The notes: a model not told the origin generated them from the sequence alone. Shown: positions 1 through 8,873, counted from the first letter of the stretch. The stretch: DNA of 64,000 bases from Myroides odoratus (GCF_001549985.1 NZ_LROZ01000018.1:20057-84056); one strand, 5' to 3'. A program made the numbers and translations.

Positions 1-198
1 ATTCAAATTAATACTTTATTCCCTTTACTTACTGAAGCGCAATTTCAAAACAATTTTGTTTTATTCGGAGAATATGATTTGAAGATTCAACAACATATCT
101 TTTATTTCATTGACAATGAAATTCACCACCGTGGGCAAGCCTATGTATACCTACGTGCTTTAGGAATTGAACCTCCTTATTTCTGGGAAACATTCTAA
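1..198 (+). CDS. DinB family protein, C-terminal fragment
   Basis: The window opens inside this gene; 65 codons and a TAA stop are visible in frame 1. The end carries the pattern I/H-E-I-H-H-R-G-Q followed by YLRALGIEPP, which is the usual C-terminal helix of the DinB/YfiT-like metalloenzyme fold; the two adjacent histidines would be part of the metal site. DinB proteins of this type are thiol transferases or unassigned small enzymes. The start and most of the domain lie outside the window, so the specific function cannot be told. It is convergent with the WYL regulator and shares a terminator with it. Confidence 0.7.
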   Translation: MQINTLFPLLTEAQFQNNFVLFGEYDLKIQQHIFYFIDNEIHHRGQAYVYLRALGIEPPYFWETF

Positions 199-200
199 AA

Positions 201-241
201 AAATAAAGTCCTTTCATTATATTGAAAGGACTTTATTTTTT
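201..241. terminator. Bidirectional intrinsic terminator
   Basis: A perfect inverted repeat has arms AAATAAAGTCCTTTCA (201-216) and its complement (223-238), with a T-run on either side. It lies between the convergent DinB and WYL regulator genes and overlaps the stop codon of the latter. Confidence 0.85.
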
Positions 242-1189
242 GTGCTTCAGCAAACTCTGCTCTAATAACTGTATTACTTTTTCTTGCAATTCTACTGGTT
301 CAATAATCGTTGCATGATCAGCAAACATCAGGAACCAACGTGGAAATCCATTGTTAAAATCTTTCATTTTGAACTGCATTTCAACGTATTCTCCTCGTTC
401 CATTTCTTCCACAAATCCATAATATTTACGTTCCCAAACCAAATAAGTAGCCATTTGTTTTGATACTAGAATACGAACTTCCAAATTGCGTTCTACATTG
501 CGACTAGGCAAATACATTTCCAAGTCTCCGTGTTCTAAGGTAAATAGATCTTCAAGTAATTCGATAGATTGAATGCGATCCGATCGAAATTGACGATAAG
601 ATTGACGCAAATGACAATACGCCATAAAATACCAAAAGCTATTTTCATGAAAGACACCAATTGGTTCGACAACGCGAATGGTAACCTCCGTTTCTACTCC
701 CGCTAGATAAGCAATGCGCACTTGTTGTTTAAGAGATATACTCTTAAACAACGTTGCCAATGCAGAAGGTACTTTTTTATTGAAAACCGTTTTATCGGAA
801 CGCATCACCACCGCAGGGGCAATCCCAGATACTTCCGCTTTTTGAGCGGAACGCAATACGGCTTTCATCTTAAACAAAGCCGAGGTAAAATGTTCACTAA
901 GCTCTTGATCCACATAAACCTGCATGATTTTTTCCGCTGCAACAAAACTCAATGCCTCTTCTCTTGTAAATAAAGTTGGAGGAATCTTATACCCATCAAC
1001 AACAGCATACCCTACTCCTGGTTCACTATAAAGCGGAACTCCTGCTTGCTCCAATGATCGAATATCACGATAAATCGTACGCAAACTCACCTCAAATCGA
1101 TCTGCTAATTCTTGAGCCGTCACAATTGGCTTGGATTGTAGATGGATAAATATACTGATGATGCGGTCAAATCTTTTTTTGATGTCCAT
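233..1189 (-). CDS. YafY-type HTH/WYL-domain transcriptional regulator
   Basis: 318 aa. An N-terminal DeoR-like winged helix (about residues 5-60) contains the recognition segment VSLRTIYRDIRSLEQAGVP. A WYL domain follows (about 150-225, with FWYFMAYCHLRQSYRQFRSDRI), then a C-terminal WCX extension. WYL proteins are ligand- or nucleic-acid-responsive regulators, often of DNA damage or defence genes. The length and order match the usual YafY family. The neighbour across the terminator is a DinB-family gene; a link to DNA damage is only a guess. The target genes cannot be read from the sequence. Confidence 0.9.
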   Translation of the reverse strand: MDIKKRFDRIISIFIHLQSKPIVTAQELADRFEVSLRTIYRDIRSLEQAGVPLYSEPGVGYAVVDGYKIPPTLFTREEALSFVAAEKIMQVYVDQELSEHFTSALFKMKAVLRSAQKAEVSGIAPAVVMRSDKTVFNKKVPSALATLFKSISLKQQVRIAYLAGVETEVTIRVVEPIGVFHENSFWYFMAYCHLRQSYRQFRSDRIQSIELLEDLFTLEHGDLEMYLPSRNVERNLEVRILVSKQMATYLVWERKYYGFVEEMERGEYVEMQFKMKDFNNGFPRWFLMFADHATIIEPVELQEKVIQLLEQSLLKHKK

Positions 1190-1194
1190 TTTTT

Positions 1195-1278
1195 GGGTTA
1201 TGAGTTATAGGTTATTAGTTATGGGTTATGATGGTGAGGTGGTGAGGTGGTGAGGTGGTGAGGTGGTGAGGTGGTGAG
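1195..1278. repeat. Octamer tandem repeat next to a GTTAT-rich imperfect repeat
   Basis: Five perfect copies of GGTGAGGT (1233-1272) are followed by a partial copy (1273-1278). Just before them (1195-1232) is a run of imperfect GGTTAT/AGTTAT words. The tract lies directly upstream of the WYL regulator start (1189) and is not coding on either strand. Confidence 0.85.
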
Positions 1279-1342
1279 AGCATGATAAAAATACGGCTAT
1301 AATTGAAGAATTACTTCAAAAAAGCAAAGGAACAAAAATACA

Positions 1343-1376
1343 AAAAAAGCCTCCCTGAAAAGGAAGGCTTTTTATA
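1343..1376 (-). terminator. Terminator of the rpsF-rpsR-rplI operon
   Basis: AAAAAGCCTCCCT pairs with AGGAAGGCTTTTT (one G-T pair) around a short A-rich loop. It sits about 40 bp beyond the rplI stop codon. Confidence 0.75.
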
Positions 1377-1416
1377 TAAGTTATATTTACATTGAACTGA
1401 ATACAGTTCAAGTGAA

Positions 1417-1860
1417 TTACTCTTGTTCAGCGATTACTTCGTAATCAACTTCAACAATTACGTCACGGTGTAAACGTACTGTTGCAGCGTATTTACCTAA
1501 ACGTTTGATAACACCTGAAGCGATGAATTTTCTATCAATTTCTTGACCGTTTTTAGCAAATACTTCAGCTAAATCTTGGTTCGTTACTGAACCAAACAAT
1601 TTCTCTCCACCAGCTTTAACAGCGATTTTGATTTCAATTGCTTTTAATGCTTCAGCGATAACTTTAGCATCAGCGATTAATTTAGCTTCTTTGTGTGCTC
1701 TTTGCTTTAAGTTTTCAGCTAATACTTTCTTTGCAGAAGGAGTAGCTAAAACTGCAAGTCCTTGAGGAATTAAGTAGTTACGTCCGTATCCTGGTTTTAC
1801 AGTTACTACGTCATCTTTAAATCCTAATTTTTGAACGTCTTGTTTTAAGATAATTTCCAT
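1417..1860 (-). CDS. rplI: 50S ribosomal protein L9
   Basis: 147 aa, the normal bacterial length. The N-terminal RNA-binding domain starts MEIILKQDVQKLGFKDD and includes the conserved stretch VKPGYGRNYLIPQGLA (about residues 21-36). It continues through the long connecting helix to the C-terminal domain. L9 binds 23S rRNA near the L1 stalk and restrains frameshifting. It is the last gene of the rpsF-rpsR-rplI operon, an order common in bacteria, and is followed by an intrinsic terminator. Confidence 0.98.
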   Translation of the reverse strand: MEIILKQDVQKLGFKDDVVTVKPGYGRNYLIPQGLAVLATPSAKKVLAENLKQRAHKEAKLIADAKVIAEALKAIEIKIAVKAGGEKLFGSVTNQDLAEVFAKNGQEIDRKFIASGVIKRLGKYAATVRLHRDVIVEVDYEVIAEQE

Positions 1861-1927
1861 GTTGATGTCCTTTTAATAAGAAGTTAGGTTTCTAAGTTGA
1901 AAACCAACAACTTGTTTTTGTATTATA

Positions 1928-2224
1928 TTATTTTAATAAATCCGCTACGTATGGCATTAAAGCTAAGTGACGAGCTCTTTTTACCGCTACAGAAACTTTT
2001 CTTTGGTATTTCAAAGAAGTTCCAGTTAAACGACGAGGTAAAATTTTACCTTGCTCATTAACGAATTTTAATAAGAAATCAGCATCTTTATAATCGATGT
2101 ATTTGATTCCTGATTTTTTGAAACGACAATACTTTTTAGTTTTGTTTGTTTCTATGTTTAAAGGCGTTAGATATCTGATATCTCCGTCTTTTTTTCCTTT
2201 TGCAGATTGCTCAATAGTTGACAT
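1928..2224 (-). CDS. rpsR: 30S ribosomal protein S18
   Basis: 98 aa with the S18 core: [18 protein letters not shown], then [20 protein letters not shown] and [15 protein letters not shown]18 pairs with S6 on the platform of the small subunit. The N-terminal extension before the core is about 30 residues, as in other Bacteroidota. The start lies 5 bp downstream of the rpsF stop, so translation of the two partners is probably coupled. Confidence 0.98.
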
Positions 2225-2229
2225 AATAA

Positions 2230-2571
2230 TTAAGCTTTTTTAGATTTTAATTTTTCTCTTCTTCTCTCAGCCCAAGATATAGCGTGTTTATCTAAAGCAA
2301 CAGTTAAGAAACGCATAACTCTTTCGTCACGTCTGAATTCTGTTTCAAGGTTGATGATTACATCTCCAGCAACTTTGTACTCAAACAAGTGATAAAAACC
2401 ACTTTTCTTGTGTTGGATTTCGTAAGCTAATTTTTTTAAGCCCCAATCCTCTTTAGCTACCATTTCAGCTCCTCTTGATGTAAGAAATTCTTCGAATTTC
2501 TGTACTGTTTCCTTTACCTGAGTTTCAGATAAAACGGGATTCAAGATGAAAACAGTTTCGTATTGATTCAT
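2230..2571 (-). CDS. rpsF: 30S ribosomal protein S6
   Basis: 113 aa. It begins [16 protein letters not shown] and contains the S6 ferredoxin-like fold signatures [20 protein letters not shown] and a RVMRFLTV strand. S6 binds S18 and 16S rRNA. It is the first gene of a three-gene ribosomal operon and has a well-formed Bacteroidota promoter 35 bp upstream. The C-terminus is Lys/Arg rich, as usual. Confidence 0.98.
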   Translation of the reverse strand: MNQYETVFILNPVLSETQVKETVQKFEEFLTSRGAEMVAKEDWGLKKLAYEIQHKKSGFYHLFEYKVAGDVIINLETEFRRDERVMRFLTVALDKHAISWAERRREKLKSKKA

Positions 2572-2605
2572 AAAATAAAAATTTATTTTGTTATAAAATT
2601 GAGTG

Positions 2606-2637
2606 CAAAAATAGTACTTTATATATCATCTACCAAA
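2606..2637 (-). promoter_or_regulatory. Promoter of the rpsF operon
   Basis: On the minus strand a TTTG (-33, complement of 2634-2637) is followed after 20 nt by TATTTTTG (complement of 2606-2613), matching the Bacteroidota consensus TTTG-N17-23-TAnnTTTG. The predicted start of transcription is close to 2600, leaving a leader of only about 30 nt. Confidence 0.75.
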
Positions 2638-2694
2638 GTTTTTTTGCTTTTTCTTTTTTGTGAAGTTCGTGAGGTATGTGAAATCAAGCAAACA

Positions 2695-3231
2695 TCATAA
2701 CTTTCTCCCTTTCACCCCTATATACAGCGTGATTCCATAATTAACAAATCCCAAAATAAAGACAAACACCATGATAGCTTCAAAGGCATAGCCCTCACCC
2801 CCAAGCTTACTAAAAATAGCATATAAGCTCAAACCTCCTGCCAATACCGTATAAGCAATCTGACTGAGAATGACATTTTTTCCAATCGTATTAATCACAT
2901 CATCATTTTTTTTATACATACTCCATCCGATTAATGGCCCAATGATATTCCCAAGAGGAATGACAATTCCTGTTAATACCAGAAAATAAATAATTCTAAC
3001 AGAAGCTATGGTTGAATCCTCAGCTTTTCGTTCGCTAGACTGGAATAACTCCTCTACTTTCAATCCAAATACTTCACACAACAACTGTAGTGAATTTCCT
3101 CGAGGAATTGTTTCTCCCTTTTCAATACGCTGAATCGTACGAATAGACAATCCCGATTGCATAGCCAATTCTTCTTGTGAATACCCTCTAGCTATTCGAA
3201 GTTCCTTTATTTTTTCTCCCGTGTTTTTCAT
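2695..3231 (-). CDS. XRE-family HTH regulator with C-terminal membrane domain
   Basis: 178 aa. Residues 5-60 form a Cro/CI-type helix-turn-helix (KIKELRIARGYSQEELAMQS, then GLSIRTIQRIEKGE). After a short linker come three or four hydrophobic segments (about 80-100, 118-140, 145-172) resembling the DUF4870 membrane module. The fusion suggests a membrane-tethered regulator, but this is inference. It is monocistronic as far as can be seen, and no target is evident. Confidence 0.85.
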   Translation of the reverse strand: MKNTGEKIKELRIARGYSQEELAMQSGLSIRTIQRIEKGETIPRGNSLQLLCEVFGLKVEELFQSSERKAEDSTIASVRIIYFLVLTGIVIPLGNIIGPLIGWSMYKKNDDVINTIGKNVILSQIAYTVLAGGLSLYAIFSKLGGEGYAFEAIMVFVFILGFVNYGITLYIGVKGRKL

Positions 3232-3394
3232 GATACACTATCTTAACCGATTTTGATGTAAACCTACTCAACGATTATTTACTTTCACCTGACATCTCTA
3301 TGACATATTCCCGTCATCTCCCATTCTTAAAGGACAAACGAACGTATTCTATCAGTCAGTAAAACTAAATCCACTGGAACACAAACTTTACAAC

Positions 3395-3958
3395 TTATTC
3401 TCGCTCTACTTTTTTTCCCAACATCTTCTCTGCATAATCATACATTTCATCGATAGATAAAACTAAAAGCGCTGGATGTTGTTTCAACCAAGTAGCATTT
3501 AAATCGATTAAATCCTCTTCAATATTGAAAAAAGTATCGTCATTTAGAAGGTCACGAGTTGGATTTGTTCCAAAATAATCGCTTTCAATAAACGCTTCTA
3601 AAACCGTTTCATCCATATTTTCAAGCACTTCTAATCTCTTTTTCAATAAAGCCAAATGCTCTTTAGAACCCATTTTTTCTAATCCCTCAATAATCCAATC
3701 AATCAATTCTAAATCTGCTCCTGTATTATAAACAAATTGAGAAAAATTTCCATTTTCGTATTGAGACAAATAATAATCTACATAATAACTCAAGAATGCA
3801 TCATGTGGAATTAGTTCATCTACGCGGTCTTCTTCTGGATCTGCTTCCTCTGCTTCTTCGCGAATTAGATTAATAAAGGTAATATTGGAATAGATGATAT
3901 CGTAATTATCCTGGCTTTGTGCCGCATCTTGTGACACTACAATTTTTGGCTGATTCAT
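3395..3958 (-). CDS. DMP19 (DUF4375)-like protein
   Basis: 187 aa, very acidic. The segment FLSYYVDYYLSQYENGNFSQ followed by FVYNTG (about residues 56-81) is the recognisable part of the DMP19/DUF4375 family, which is all-helical. The one studied member, Neisseria DMP19, is a DNA-mimic protein that titrates a repressor; function outside that case is open. The assignment is from memory of the motif. The gene has its own promoter (3991-4023) and no operon partners. Confidence 0.6.
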   Translation of the reverse strand: MNQPKIVVSQDAAQSQDNYDIIYSNITFINLIREEAEEADPEEDRVDELIPHDAFLSYYVDYYLSQYENGNFSQFVYNTGADLELIDWIIEGLEKMGSKEHLALLKKRLEVLENMDETVLEAFIESDYFGTNPTRDLLNDDTFFNIEEDLIDLNATWLKQHPALLVLSIDEMYDYAEKMLGKKVERE

Positions 3959-3990
3959 TTTCTTTAAAATTTAGTTCATTTTTACGCAAA

Positions 3991-4023
3991 CAAAAGTACG
4001 ATTTAATGATGGCCTAAAAACAA
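3991..4023 (-). promoter_or_regulatory. Promoter of the DMP19-like gene
   Basis: Minus-strand TACTTTTG (complement of 3991-3998) has TTG 22 nt further upstream (complement of 4021-4023). Both elements and their spacing fit the Bacteroidota consensus, and the start codon is 32 bp downstream. Confidence 0.7.
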
Positions 4024-4196
4024 GATTTCATTTAATTTTAAGTCTATTTGAAAACGCTTCTCCATTTATTACAATGAATACAACTTTCTCCTTTCTTCTA
4101 AAATTTGCTTTCCCTTCTTTCGCACACAGCTTAAGAGTTTCTTAGTAAAACAATTTTTATCAGAAGCGGAAAGTCAAAACAAACTTGAACAATACG

Positions 4197-4222
4197 TAAA
4201 AAAAGAGAAGCAATGCCTCTCT
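4197..4222 (-). terminator. priA terminator
   Basis: Minus-strand GAGAGGC-ATT-GCTTCTC forms a 7-bp stem with one G-T pair, followed by a run of seven Ts, 15 bp after the priA stop. Confidence 0.65.
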
Positions 4223-4236
4223 TCTATCTGATATCT

Positions 4237-6687
4237 TTAATAAAAATCCACATTAGCCACCACGTGAACCGAACGATAGGCTCCAATAGACTCGAAACTC
4301 TTCAAGATGCGTCTCACCTGTCCTTTGGTCTGATTGAGCATTACTTGCTGTGGAATCTTGATTAAAATCACGCGAATATATTGATTGCGGATGCGGTTAA
4401 TTGCTGGTTCTTCTGGTCCTAAAACAGGAATACCCAATTGTCCTTTCAGGTTATTGTACAACCAAAAAGACGACTCTTTGAGTTTTTCGAAATCGCGATG
4501 TTTTAACGTTAAGCGGATTAAACGGTAAAAAGGAGGATATTGAAAATTATGACGTTCATACATCTGCTCCTTATACATGGATTTATAATCGTAATTGGTT
4601 ACCTGTTGAATAATGTTGTGATAAGGGTTAAAGGTTTGAATAATCACCCTTCCCTTTTTATCAAATCGACCTGAACGTCCTGCAATTTGAGTCATCATTT
4701 GAAAAGCGCGTTCATGTGCCCTAAAATCAGGGTGATACAAACTATTATCTGCGTTCATTATCCCAACTAAGTTCACATTATCAAAATCAAAGCCTTTGGC
4801 TAACATTTGGGTACCCACTAAAATATCAATTTGACGATTCTCAAAAGATTCGATCAATTTCTCATAGGCGTATTTCCCTCTTGTGGTATCTTGATCCATG
4901 CGCGCAATACGCTTGTTTGGGAACAACTCTCTCAACTCCTCTTCTACTTGTTCCGTTCCAAATCCTTTTGTATTCAAATCCACGCTGTGGCAACGTCCAC
5001 ATTGTTTCGGCATCGGTAAGGTATAACCACAATAGTGGCAACGCAATTCATTTCTGTACTTGTGATAGGTCAAACTCACATCACAATGCGGACATTCAGG
5101 AACTGCTCCACAGGTCATACACTCCACCACAGGTGAAAACCCCCTGCGGTTTTGGAAGAGAATCACTTGTTCCTCTAACGACAAAGCCTGATTAATCTCC
5201 TCTATCAATTGATCAGAGAAATGCCCTGTCATCTGTTTGCGCTTGTATTTGTCCTTTACATCCACTAAGACAATATCCGGAAGCAATACATTCGTATAAC
5301 GCTTGGTCAATTCAACCAATCCGTATTTCTTTTGAGCAGCATTATAATAACTTTCTAAACTCGGCGTAGCGGATCCCATCAACACTTTTGCTTGGTGTTG
5401 CATCGCCAACACCACAGCCGCATCACGTCCATGATAGCGCGGAGCAGGATCGTGTTGTTTGTAATTAGCATCGTGTTCTTCATCAATCACCACCAAACGC
5501 AAATCTTGAAATGGTAAGAAAACAGATAAACGCGTTCCAATCACCACTTTTGCTTTTTCTGATTGCTGCAACACTTGATTCCACACTTCTAATCGCTCAT
5601 TATGAGAGTAACGCGAATGATACACCGCTACTTGATTACCAAAATAAGCCGTTAAACGCTGAACCAATTGCGCACTAATTCCCACTTCAGGTAAAAGGAA
5701 TAATACTTGTCCTTCTTGGGTTAAAAATTTCTCTATGAGTTTAATATACACTTCTGTCTTCCCTGAGGCTGTAACCCCATGCAGTAAGACCACTTCTTTT
5801 GCTGTAAATTGTTGTTCAATTTCCCAAAGCGCTTTACTCTGGTCATCCGTCAGCTGAATCACCTCTGAAGTTGCATCATTAAAAACAACACGATCGTGAT
5901 TCAGGTAATAGGATTCAAACACTCCTTTTTCAATCAAGGCATTGATAATCGCTTGACTACTTTCTCCTTCTTCAATCAGTTGTTTTACACTAATTGGATT
6001 TTTTTGTACTGCTTGTAATTGAAAATATTTTAAGATTAATTCGCGTTGTTTAGCAGCTCTATTAACCAATTCCATCAGTTTAGTCAATCCATCTTCTTGC
6101 AGGTATTCTTCTGCCAAACGAACATAGCGAATTTGCTTTGGCTTATACTTCTCCACCATTTCTTCTTGTAATAGAATGGCTCCTTTGGTCAATAAGCTAT
6201 TAATTACGGGGAAAACTTTTTTGCGATTGAGAATAGCAATCACCTCATCAAGCTTCAAAATAGATTGGATTTGCATCGCCTCGTACAACAAGTATTCCGC
6301 ATCATCCAAATCCTCTACGGATAGCGTTACTTTATCATTCCATTGAATTATTGTTTCGCTTTCCAACAGCAAACGAGAAGGCATTGCTCCTTTGTATACA
6401 TCACCTAGCGTACACATATAGTATTCAGCTAACCACGTCCAAAATTTAATTTGGGCTGGAGTAACAACAGGTTCAATATCGATAATTTCGTGAATATCTT
6501 TTGCTTCGTATACAGCCGGTTGTCGATGGTGTTTTTCCACCACTAACGCGGTATACACTTTATTACGCCCAAAAGGTACAGCAACCCGCATTCCAACTTG
6601 AATAAAATCGAATTCGACTTCATTGATTCGGTACGTGAACGTGGGATCTAAAGCTAAAGGCACAATGACCTCAACAAAATAATGCAT
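4237..6687 (-). CDS. priA: Primosomal protein N', replication restart helicase
   Basis: 816 aa, full length. The N-terminal 3'-DNA-end-binding domain is followed by an SF2 helicase core with Walker A GVTASGKTEVY (about residue 305), the DEEH box VIDEEHDANYK and the late motif QIAGRSGR. Between the helicase lobes lie four CxxC pairs (CMTC, CPHC, CHYC, CGRC), which bind two zinc ions. PriA recognises stalled forks and D-loops and reloads DnaB. It is a single gene with its own terminator. Confidence 0.97.
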   Translation of the reverse strand: MHYFVEVIVPLALDPTFTYRINEVEFDFIQVGMRVAVPFGRNKVYTALVVEKHHRQPAVYEAKDIHEIIDIEPVVTPAQIKFWTWLAEYYMCTLGDVYKGAMPSRLLLESETIIQWNDKVTLSVEDLDDAEYLLYEAMQIQSILKLDEVIAILNRKKVFPVINSLLTKGAILLQEEMVEKYKPKQIRYVRLAEEYLQEDGLTKLMELVNRAAKQRELILKYFQLQAVQKNPISVKQLIEEGESSQAIINALIEKGVFESYYLNHDRVVFNDATSEVIQLTDDQSKALWEIEQQFTAKEVVLLHGVTASGKTEVYIKLIEKFLTQEGQVLFLLPEVGISAQLVQRLTAYFGNQVAVYHSRYSHNERLEVWNQVLQQSEKAKVVIGTRLSVFLPFQDLRLVVIDEEHDANYKQHDPAPRYHGRDAAVVLAMQHQAKVLMGSATPSLESYYNAAQKKYGLVELTKRYTNVLLPDIVLVDVKDKYKRKQMTGHFSDQLIEEINQALSLEEQVILFQNRRGFSPVVECMTCGAVPECPHCDVSLTYHKYRNELRCHYCGYTLPMPKQCGRCHSVDLNTKGFGTEQVEEELRELFPNKRIARMDQDTTRGKYAYEKLIESFENRQIDILVGTQMLAKGFDFDNVNLVGIMNADNSLYHPDFRAHERAFQMMTQIAGRSGRFDKKGRVIIQTFNPYHNIIQQVTNYDYKSMYKEQMYERHNFQYPPFYRLIRLTLKHRDFEKLKESSFWLYNNLKGQLGIPVLGPEEPAINRIRNQYIRVILIKIPQQVMLNQTKGQVRRILKSFESIGAYRSVHVVANVDFY

Positions 6688-6746
6688 GTTAGGGTTGGTT
6701 AATCACTTCAAAGAAAGCCTTTGAATATAATAAATAGTAGAATTTT

Positions 6747-7100
6747 TTAATTATGGGTCTTCTCAGAAACTATGTTTCCATTTTTATCGATATAAAACCA
6801 CGATGAACTATCCCAATAATGATATTCTCCTCGAGAACCTTCCACTTCTCTACTTCTACCTTCAAAGGTAGCTTTTGCTACGCCATTTTTGAAAGGAAAT
6901 ACAAAAGCAAATTGAGGCTTAATCACTACTTGTCCTTTGACATTCGCAAACCCCATTTTACCCTCTTCATCAATAATGCGATACATTCCTTCCACTACAA
7001 AATCAGGTCCATTGTTATACAAATAAGGTTGATGAGTTGATTTTGACGTCATGCAACTCACTCCTACAAGTAGTAAAAAACACACCAATACTCTATTCAT
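6747..7100 (-). CDS. Small WG-repeat lipoprotein
   Basis: 117 aa. An N-terminal hydrophobic signal ends at a cysteine (LLVGVSC, residues 11-17), a passable Bacteroidota lipobox. The body has WG-repeat-like strands: MGFANVKGQVVIKPQFAFVF (about residues 49-68) and WFYIDKNGNIV. WG repeats are short beta-rich motifs found in surface proteins; no specific function is known. The protein is short, with room for only two repeats. Confidence 0.6.
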   Translation of the reverse strand: MNRVLVCFLLLVGVSCMTSKSTHQPYLYNNGPDFVVEGMYRIIDEEGKMGFANVKGQVVIKPQFAFVFPFKNGVAKATFEGRSREVEGSRGEYHYWDSSSWFYIDKNGNIVSEKTHN

Positions 7101-7151
7101 TTATGATTTTAATTATAATTAGTTTTCAATTAAATTTGATTTTTTGAATTT

Positions 7152-7159
7152 CAAAAATA
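7152..7159 (-). promoter_or_regulatory. Putative -7 box for the WG-repeat lipoprotein
   Basis: Minus-strand TATTTTTG matches TAnnTTTG, 51 bp before the start codon. No matching TTG is seen at the right distance. Confidence 0.4.
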
Positions 7160-7463
7160 CGCGATTTATATTATATTTCCGCATGGATTTCACAACATCA
7201 GCAGTATATCCTCTTTTTTCATCATCCATTTTACTTAGCCTCCCGCAGTTCTTGGCTAAAAAAATATAAATCTTCTACCATAGAGCGCTCTAGCTTGTTG
7301 TACTATTACTTTTCACCACAACAAAAATAACTCACTCATATTCTAACACATAGCTATTCAAAGGTACAAGAGGTTTCTATAATTCTATCTAAATTGAAGA
7401 GTAAAGTTCTGTTAAATGACGTTGACAAACTACAATTGAAAAATTATACTCTAAAATAAACAC
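7160..7463. other. Intergenic region without a recognisable gene
   Basis: About 300 bp of AT-rich sequence between the DUF2147 terminator and the lipoprotein promoter. I see no open frame with protein character, no RNA gene and no repeat. Confidence 0.6.
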
Positions 7464-7495
7464 AAAAAAAAAGACCATCTTAAAAGACAGTCTTT
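7464..7495 (-). terminator. Terminator of the DUF2147 gene
   Basis: AAAGACTGTCT and its partner form an imperfect stem (two mismatches) followed by a T-run on the minus strand, 11 bp after the stop. Confidence 0.5.
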
Positions 7496-7505
7496 GCTAT
7501 TTTAT

Positions 7506-7931
7506 TTACATTTTAGTCCACGTTTGTGTTCGTCCAATCAATGAAATTCCAACATATCCACGAACTTCTAATTTCGTTTTTCCATTTGTTTTAATTGAAC
7601 ATTTATATTCTTTTCCAGACTGTGGATCAATAATGGTTCCACCTGTATATTCTTCTCCTTTTTTCGATAGGTTTTTGATAATTTCTAAGCCTTCAATAGG
7701 CTTTCCTTTATCATTTCCTGGGCACTTCTCACATTTGGAATCCTTTTTGGCAGGATTTAATATCTCGATGACTTTCCCATGATATTTACCTCCTTTTTCT
7801 GATATCTCCACGATAGATTTCGCGTCTCCTGTTTGATCGTCAAACGTTTTCCATTTACCAACGATTGATTGAGCATTCATCGTCATCAATCCACCCAATA
7901 AAAACAAGAGCATAAGCATTGAATTTCTCAT
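7506..7931 (-). CDS. DUF2147 domain secreted protein
   Basis: 141 aa. A signal peptide (residues 1-20, ending MTMNAQ) is followed by the DUF2147 pattern: SIVGKWKTFDD near the start of the mature chain, YHGKVIEI, a central CEKCPGND, then GGTIIDPQSGKEYKC and the C-terminal RGYVGISLIGRTQTW. The family is a periplasmic beta-barrel-like fold of unknown function, common in Bacteroidota and Proteobacteria. The two cysteines of CEKC could form a disulfide or bind a metal; this is inference. Confidence 0.9.
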   Translation of the reverse strand: MRNSMLMLLFLLGGLMTMNAQSIVGKWKTFDDQTGDAKSIVEISEKGGKYHGKVIEILNPAKKDSKCEKCPGNDKGKPIEGLEIIKNLSKKGEEYTGGTIIDPQSGKEYKCSIKTNGKTKLEVRGYVGISLIGRTQTWTKM

Positions 7932-7964
7932 AATATTTTTTCGTTTTAAATTAAGTTATACTCT

Positions 7965-7972
7965 CAAATATA
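7965..7972 (-). promoter_or_regulatory. -7 box for the DUF2147 gene
   Basis: Minus-strand TATATTTG lies 34 bp before the start codon, in the 42-bp gap after the yihY stop. This indicates separate transcription from the yihY gene. Confidence 0.5.
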
Positions 7973-7973
7973 C

Positions 7974-8873
7974 TTATTTTTTTAACTTAATCTTACGAAT
8001 AGCTAAATTTAATTCAAAACCTAATAATAGAATCATACAGTTGATCCACAAATAGAACATAACCACCAATAGAGTCCCAATTGAGCCATATAATTCATTG
8101 TATCGCGCAAATCGAAGTACGTATACCCCAAATCCATAAGAGGTTAACACGTATAAAATGGTCGTAAAAACAGAGCCAATAGAAATGAAAGACACTCCTT
8201 TCGTTTCTTTGGCACCGAATTTATATAAAATAGAAGTAGTTAATAGCACTACTAGTAATAAATATAGATTACGTACCCAAACTAACCAATTGGCCCCAAT
8301 GGCTAACCGATAAATTAACACTTCTAAGATTACATAAAAGGCAACGGAGAAAATCAAAACAAACGACAGAATAAGCGAGAGTGCCAAGGCAACTAAGTAC
8401 TGTCGAATGATATTGCGAGAAATGGTAATATGGTAAGAGGATTCAAATCCCCCAATAATAGCAAATACTCCATTAGTCATCAAGAAAATAGAAAGTAAAA
8501 ATCCAGACGATAGTAAGGATTTATAACTATTATTCATGATATCGAGAATAATGGATTGAATTGCTTCATATGTATTTGGTGGAACTGAATTCTCAATAAA
8601 CTGTAAAAAGTCGGATTGAAAATTATCAATCGGAATATAGGGGATTAAATTCAGGATAAACAGAGCAAAGGGAAACAAGGCCATAAAGAAGCTAAAAGCA
8701 ATAGAACCTGCTCGATAAGAAAAGGCTCCTTTGATGATTCCGACCAAATACAACTCAATTAAATCATATAGCGAATACCCATCAAGAAAAGAAAACTTTA
8801 CTCGCTGTAATGCGCTAACAATTTTATTCAGCACAGGTATCTGGGCTAATTTATCTTCTATTTCTCTAGACAT
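7974..8873 (-). CDS. YihY/BrkB family inner-membrane protein
   Basis: 299 aa with about six membrane segments. The family signature SYRAGSIAFSFFMALFPFAL (residues 53-72) is followed by FILNLIPYIPI, and the late segment GSIGTLLVVMFYLWINCMIL matches the last helices. YihY proteins were once misnamed ribonuclease BN; their role in the membrane is unresolved. The gene starts 16 bp after the nadC stop, so the two are probably cotranscribed. Confidence 0.92.
   Translation of the reverse strand: MSREIEDKLAQIPVLNKIVSALQRVKFSFLDGYSLYDLIELYLVGIIKGAFSYRAGSIAFSFFMALFPFALFILNLIPYIPIDNFQSDFLQFIENSVPPNTYEAIQSIILDIMNNSYKSLLSSGFLLSIFLMTNGVFAIIGGFESSYHITISRNIIRQYLVALALSLILSFVLIFSVAFYVILEVLIYRLAIGANWLVWVRNLYLLLVVLLTTSILYKFGAKETKGVSFISIGSVFTTILYVLTSYGFGVYVLRFARYNELYGSIGTLLVVMFYLWINCMILLLGFELNLAIRKIKLKK

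Noticed and set aside
2572..2605. S6:S18-type autoregulatory leader RNA before rpsF
   Set aside because: The predicted leader is only about 30 nt of A/T-rich sequence and cannot form the structured motif.
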